Shown here one piece after another: positions 7,474-10,494 of a stretch of DNA of 10,494 nucleotides. The notes under the pieces are model-generated. The model had not been told where the DNA came from. It did not search any database and worked only from the letters and a program-made list of their open reading frames with translations. How positions within the stretch are numbered: position 1 is the first letter of the stretch; every line of letters starts with the position of its first letter. The translations under genes were made by a program, and so were the position numbers. This DNA comes from Candidatus Moraniibacteriota bacterium (GTDB lineage Bacteria > Patescibacteriota > Minisyncoccia > CAIUEV01 > JAHKAQ01), in the NCBI GenBank assembly GCA_014729445.1, contig WJJX01000066.1:1-10494 (forward strand). The letters run 5' to 3'.

Positions 7474-7502
7474 TTGCATTTGAATAATAAATGGTTTATA
7501 TT
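7474..7502 (+). promoter_or_regulatory. Candidate promoter for the giant secreted-protein gene
   Basis: TTGCAT (7474-7479) and TATATT (7497-7502) are separated by exactly 17 nt. The -10 matches the consensus at five of six positions and the -35 at three (TTG). The predicted leader is about 60 nt, very A-rich, and has no ribosome-binding site before ATG 7569. Confidence 0.42.
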
Positions 7503-7568
7503 TTAATAGATAGAAGTCATATCAATTTTTGAGATTTTAAAAAATAAATAAAAATAATAAAAAATAAG

Positions 7569-10494
7569 ATGAAAAAAGACATTTTAAAGATTATTTATTT
7601 TGTCTTCCTGGCAATATTTTTAGCCGGGATGGTAAAAGCGGTTCATGCTTTAGACGAAGTTGCTTCTGTTAATATAAATAAAGCAAACATTGAGAAGAGG
7701 GAAGGCAATAATTTTCTGGTGAATTTTGCTTTGTCAAATGGGCCCACTATTCAACCCGAGATTAAATACGGGGTGGTTTTAAAGAACAAAGCCGGCATTA
7801 AATCGGTAAAATATTACGACGAGGTTTTGCAATTAAAAGAAAATGATTCTTTTAATAAACAAGTGAGTTATCAGGCTTTGGATTTTTTACAGGGAACTTA
7901 TGACGCAAGATTGGAGCTTAGGAATTTGGATGGAATGGTGTTGTCCGTTTATAACCTGGGGAGTGTTGAGCTTGAAGGAAGCGGGGAGTATATTGAACTT
8001 GAACCGGCCGCTTGTAATTTAATGGTAGAGAACGAAGAATATAACTTGGAACAAGCAGTACTTATTGAAGGCGACAAGGAAATGAGGATGGTTTGTACGG
8101 CCAATAATAAAACAGAGCAGGATTTGGAGGTTAGGCCCTTGTTTTTGTCTTTTGACAACAGTTTGGCGGGGAATAAAGTTTCCAGCGAAGCGGTGGACAA
8201 CGATTCAGTTTTAATCGAGGCCGGGGGAGTTAAGGAAATAGAGTTTGTGGTGCCCAAGGCTCAGGAGCCTAAAATTTATGAAGGCGAATTTAGTTTACAG
8301 AATAAAGGTCAGCCGGTTTCCAATAAGATTTATTATAGATATATTATCGACGGCAGATGGGTTGATGTGAGTAATTTAAAATTAAATAAGGATGAGTATT
8401 CAAAGGGGGAAGAAATAGAAGTGAGTTTTTTATATAAAGAAGTCGGGGGATCCTCTATGGAAGAGAGAGAGGAGTTCGAGTCAAAAGGGGAGTTAACAGT
8501 TACGGATTATAAAAACGAGGAATGTATGAAGCAGGATTTGAAATTATCTGAGGGGAATATGGAGATTAAGGGTCAATCAGCTATATTGTGTAAAAATCCC
8601 ATGGCCACTGTTAGGATTGAAGATAAGGAAGGGTCTGTTTTAGAGACTAAAAAAACAAGAATTAAAAGCGGCGAACAAATTACGCCCGAAGGGGAGCCTA
8701 TTACGGGTGAAGTTATAAGAGAGGCTGAAGAAAAAGATCAGAAAAATGAGGTTTTAATGAAGGTATTAATAATATTGGGTTTGATTTTGGCCGTTGGGTT
8801 GATAATTTATATTTATTCTAAAGGGAGAAAGGCCGGTGTGAAATTGATTATTGTTTTTGCGGTTTTATCGGGAGGTTTTGTTTTGGCTTCAAATCAGGCT
8901 TTTGCTTTCGGCGCTACTTATACTAATCAGTTTGGTCCACTTAGGCGTCTTGAGCCTCAAGAGTTGGAAGTAACAATTAATGCTTCTTACGACGAAGGGT
9001 CGATACTTGAAGATTCCTTGCAGGTAGATGTGTTTATGGTTCAATGGATAGAGTACTCTCCTACGGTTGATCCCGAGAAGACCGAGGGGGAAATAGTATT
9101 TTATGCGGATTCGGCTGAAGTGGGCAGATGTGATTTTCGTCTGCCTGGCAGGCTTTATTCAGAAGATCAATGTAGCTTGACTATAGATAAAAATCAGCTT
9201 TGCAATAAGAAATTATCCTTTAAGATAGGTGTTATTTTTGACTTTATTCCTCTTCTGGATCCCAATGTTATGTCCAAGGAGGATGGTATTAAAGATTTTT
9301 TAAGGATTAAAACCGTTAATGCTTATGAGTTACCTGGTGCGGAGCCTGTTTATAGAGATTCGGAGTGGTGGGGGCTGAACATAGTGATTGCCGATTCGGT
9401 TAATTGTGGCGGAGGAGATCCTGGACCTGGTCCAGGAGGCGATGATTGTCAGGATGGCGGCTGCGGTTTTGGCGATGCCTACGCTCATGGACGAACTTTT
9501 TCGCCTAATGAAAATTTTCCGGGCGGTTTAAGTTTGTGTGAAATTGGAACTCCTGAACCTTCGATTCCTTCACCGCTTGACAACGGGGATGTCAACTGGA
9601 CCTGTTCTCCGGCCGGTTCCAATCCCCAGAATTGTAATCAATCGGAGCTTTGCTGGGCAAAGACAGAAACAGCGGCCGTGACAGACCCGAGCTGTGTTGA
9701 CGTTACCCAAGGATCTTATGAAAACGCCGACCAGCTTTTAAGCCAAGCTTTTGGAGGCAATTGGGACAACGGGTGTGTTACCGGTTACATGAAACATGGA
9801 GGAGTGATATTGGTCGATAGAGACGGGGACGGGGTTTCGGACTCCTGGTCTTTCACCTGTGTTGACAGCAACGAGGTTATAACAAAGGAATCGGAACCTT
9901 GTTATGCCGATTATGAAGCTCCTGATCAACCGATATTGGAAGTAAACTGCAATTCTCAGGTTACCGGAAATATTTACGACAGTGAGGCAGAGGCTGTGAA
10001 CGCCGTTAATAATTCCGGCTGCAATGATAACGCCAATGTGTCTGATCTTAATTCTAATGAGAGTAACAGAAGGGTGGAATGGTATTGTGAGGCTAAGGGT
10101 CAAACCAGTCAACTGTGTCAAACGAACTGGCAGGCCGCTGCTGAGGATCCTTTTATTTGCAATGAGACATTAGAAAATCAAATTTACACCAGTCAACAAC
10201 AAGCCGAAGTCGCTGTTTTAAATTCGGGCTGTTCCGGAGAGGCTTCGCCAAACATGGATATTGAGGCGCAAACAAATACAATTAAATGGACTTGTGAACT
10301 TAATGGACCAAGCCCCTTTTCGCCTGTGATGTATTGCGAAGTCAGCTGGACTTCAGATGAGCCGGAGCCTTTGGTTTGCAACGAGCAGCTGGAGGGTATT
10401 CCATTTAACAGTCAGGCGGAGGCGGTAAGCCGCATAGAGGCGGATGGTTGTTTTGGGGAGGCAAAGGTCAATCTAGATCCCGATGAAGACAACC
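7569..10494 (+). CDS. Giant exported Cys-rich repeat protein with two signal-like segments (3' partial, at least 975 residues)
   Basis: I translated the frame from ATG 7569 to the right edge and found no stop, so this is one gene cut by the window end. Residues 1-27 form a signal peptide (MKKD, hydrophobic core, VKAVHA, then LDE). Residues about 30-385 are soluble and beta-rich in pattern, probably several Ig-like sandwiches, ending in a charged stretch. Residues 397-446 hold two hydrophobic helices joined by a basic turn (SKGRKAGVK, 417-425); the second ends AFA-FG like a signal-peptidase site. A second exported region follows (447-612), then a Gly/Pro/Cys linker (about 613-635), a Cys/Trp module (LC at 656-657, WTC at 677-679, C689, C695) and tandem Cys-rich repeats from 709 on. 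The many cysteines suggest disulfides outside the cytoplasm. No LPxTG-type sorting signal is seen in the visible part. I recognise no named family. A surface or secreted adhesin-like role is inference. Confidence 0.85.
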   Translation, partial: MKKDILKIIYFVFLAIFLAGMVKAVHALDEVASVNINKANIEKREGNNFLVNFALSNGPTIQPEIKYGVVLKNKAGIKSVKYYDEVLQLKENDSFNKQVSYQALDFLQGTYDARLELRNLDGMVLSVYNLGSVELEGSGEYIELEPAACNLMVENEEYNLEQAVLIEGDKEMRMVCTANNKTEQDLEVRPLFLSFDNSLAGNKVSSEAVDNDSVLIEAGGVKEIEFVVPKAQEPKIYEGEFSLQNKGQPVSNKIYYRYIIDGRWVDVSNLKLNKDEYSKGEEIEVSFLYKEVGGSSMEEREEFESKGELTVTDYKNEECMKQDLKLSEGNMEIKGQSAILCKNPMATVRIEDKEGSVLETKKTRIKSGEQITPEGEPITGEVIREAEEKDQKNEVLMKVLIILGLILAVGLIIYIYSKGRKAGVKLIIVFAVLSGGFVLASNQAFAFGATYTNQFGPLRRLEPQELEVTINASYDEGSILEDSLQVDVFMVQWIEYSPTVDPEKTEGEIVFYADSAEVGRCDFRLPGRLYSEDQCSLTIDKNQLCNKKLSFKIGVIFDFIPLLDPNVMSKEDGIKDFLRIKTVNAYELPGAEPVYRDSEWWGLNIVIADSVNCGGGDPGPGPGGDDCQDGGCGFGDAYAHGRTFSPNENFPGGLSLCEIGTPEPSIPSPLDNGDVNWTCSPAGSNPQNCNQSELCWAKTETAAVTDPSCVDVTQGSYENADQLLSQAFGGNWDNGCVTGYMKHGGVILVDRDGDGVSDSWSFTCVDSNEVITKESEPCYADYEAPDQPILEVNCNSQVTGNIYDSEAEAVNAVNNSGCNDNANVSDLNSNESNRRVEWYCEAKGQTSQLCQTNWQAAAEDPFICNETLENQIYTSQQQAEVAVLNSGCSGEASPNMDIEAQTNTIKWTCELNGPSPFSPVMYCEVSWTSDEPEPLVCNEQLEGIPFNSQAEAVSRIEADGCFGEAKVNLDPDEDN
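8748..8906 (+). other. Internal membrane hairpin and second signal-peptide-like segment, with possible in-frame internal starts
   Basis: Within the giant gene, residues 399-416 form a hydrophobic helix followed by SKGRK, like the C-terminal anchor and basic tail of a membrane protein. Residues 424-446 then read like a complete signal peptide: basic start, hydrophobic core, and S-N-Q-A-F-A before F447. Two in-frame internal starts have plausible ribosome-binding sites: ATG 8757 after GAGG (8748-8751, 5-nt spacer) and GTG 8838 after GGGAG (8823-8827, 10-nt spacer). The gene's own ATG at 7569 has none. Confidence 0.6.
9537..9659 (+). other. Cys/Trp module of Parcubacteria-type surface proteins
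   Basis: Residues 656-697 follow the pattern LC-x2-GTP-...-WTC-x9-C-x5-CWA, with C657, W677, C679, C689 and C695. I associate LC..GTP...WTC..(G/N)..C segments with large secreted proteins of Parcubacteria, from memory and unchecked. It links the Gly/Pro spacer to the repeat array. Confidence 0.5.
9693..10494 (+). repeat. Tandem protein repeats of about 70-85 residues, Cys-rich, at least 3.5 copies
   Basis: Copies begin at C709 (9693), C794 (9948), C864 (10158) and C937 (10377, cut by the edge), with lengths 85, 70 and 73 residues. The shared pattern is C-N-x(7)-[YF]-x-S-x3-A-x3-[VI]-x3-G-C, a variable acidic or Asn-rich middle, then W-x-C, x(n), C-x3-W in the complete regular copies. Copy 1 is the most diverged, lacks the CN start, and inserts DRDGDGVSD (750-758), which fits a calcium-binding DxDxDG loop. 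The copies are similar in pattern but not closely so in DNA, so the duplication is old rather than a recent slippage product. Confidence 0.75.

Noticed and set aside
7438..7506. A 22-codon frame from TTG 7438 after the AAAGGAGG sequence
   Set aside because: The spacer is only 1 nt, the product is short and low in complexity, and it resembles no ParB start.
9738..10121. Antisense frame of 127 codons opposite the giant gene
   Set aside because: It lies opposite the continuous Cys-rich repeat frame and has no motif or ribosome-binding site. The antisense frames at 7949-8257 and 10193-10381 are rejected for the same reason.
9693..10494. CRISPR or DNA-level tandem repeat
   Set aside because: The repetition is in the protein pattern only; the DNA copies are too diverged and too long, and no spacer structure exists.

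Overview
The window looks like chromosomal DNA from an uncultivated Candidate Phyla Radiation (Patescibacteria) bacterium, most likely of the Parcubacteria group. The grounds are indirect: AT-rich DNA, very short intergenic spacers, almost no Shine-Dalgarno sequences in front of genes, a P-loop-variant guanylate kinase, and a very large cysteine-rich secreted protein carrying a Cys/Trp module (LC..GTP...WTC...C) that I associate with Parcubacteria surface proteins. The genetic code appears standard: TGA ends the gene at 6047-6568 and no gene has an internal TGA. All recognised genes are on the + strand. I see no tRNA, rRNA, CRISPR array or insertion sequence.

Layout. (1) 2-2122: the C-terminal part of a large protein that enters from the left edge and ends in a zinc-metallopeptidase-like domain (HEMGH plus a downstream NELYAD). 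(2) 2347-3995: mltG, the membrane-bound peptidoglycan transglycosylase, followed by a guanylate-kinase homologue whose P-loop lysine is glutamate. (3) 4089-6568: a tight cluster of three genes, an ALG5/dolichyl-phosphate-sugar-type GT2 glycosyltransferase, a GalT-like hexose-1-phosphate nucleotidylyltransferase with a lysine-rich N-terminal tail, and a small four-helix membrane protein of the COG2426 family. (4) 6666-7430: a ParA/Soj ATPase with no parB after it, although a perfect AAAGGAGG ribosome-binding sequence overlaps its stop codon. (5) 7569 to the right edge: one uninterrupted reading frame of at least 975 codons that has no stop inside the window. It encodes an exported protein with an N-terminal signal peptide, a long probable beta-sandwich region, an internal membrane hairpin that ends like a second signal peptide, a second exported region, a Gly/Pro/Cys linker, and tandem Cys-rich repeats.

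Most of the window concerns the cell envelope: wall-glycan cleavage (MltG), sugar activation and transfer (GalT-like enzyme and GT2), a membrane transporter-like protein, and two very large proteins at the edges that probably act at or outside the surface. The least ordinary items are the double-signal architecture and repeats of the right-hand giant protein, the Lys-to-Glu P-loop in the guanylate kinase homologue, and the ribosome-binding site left without a gene after parA.
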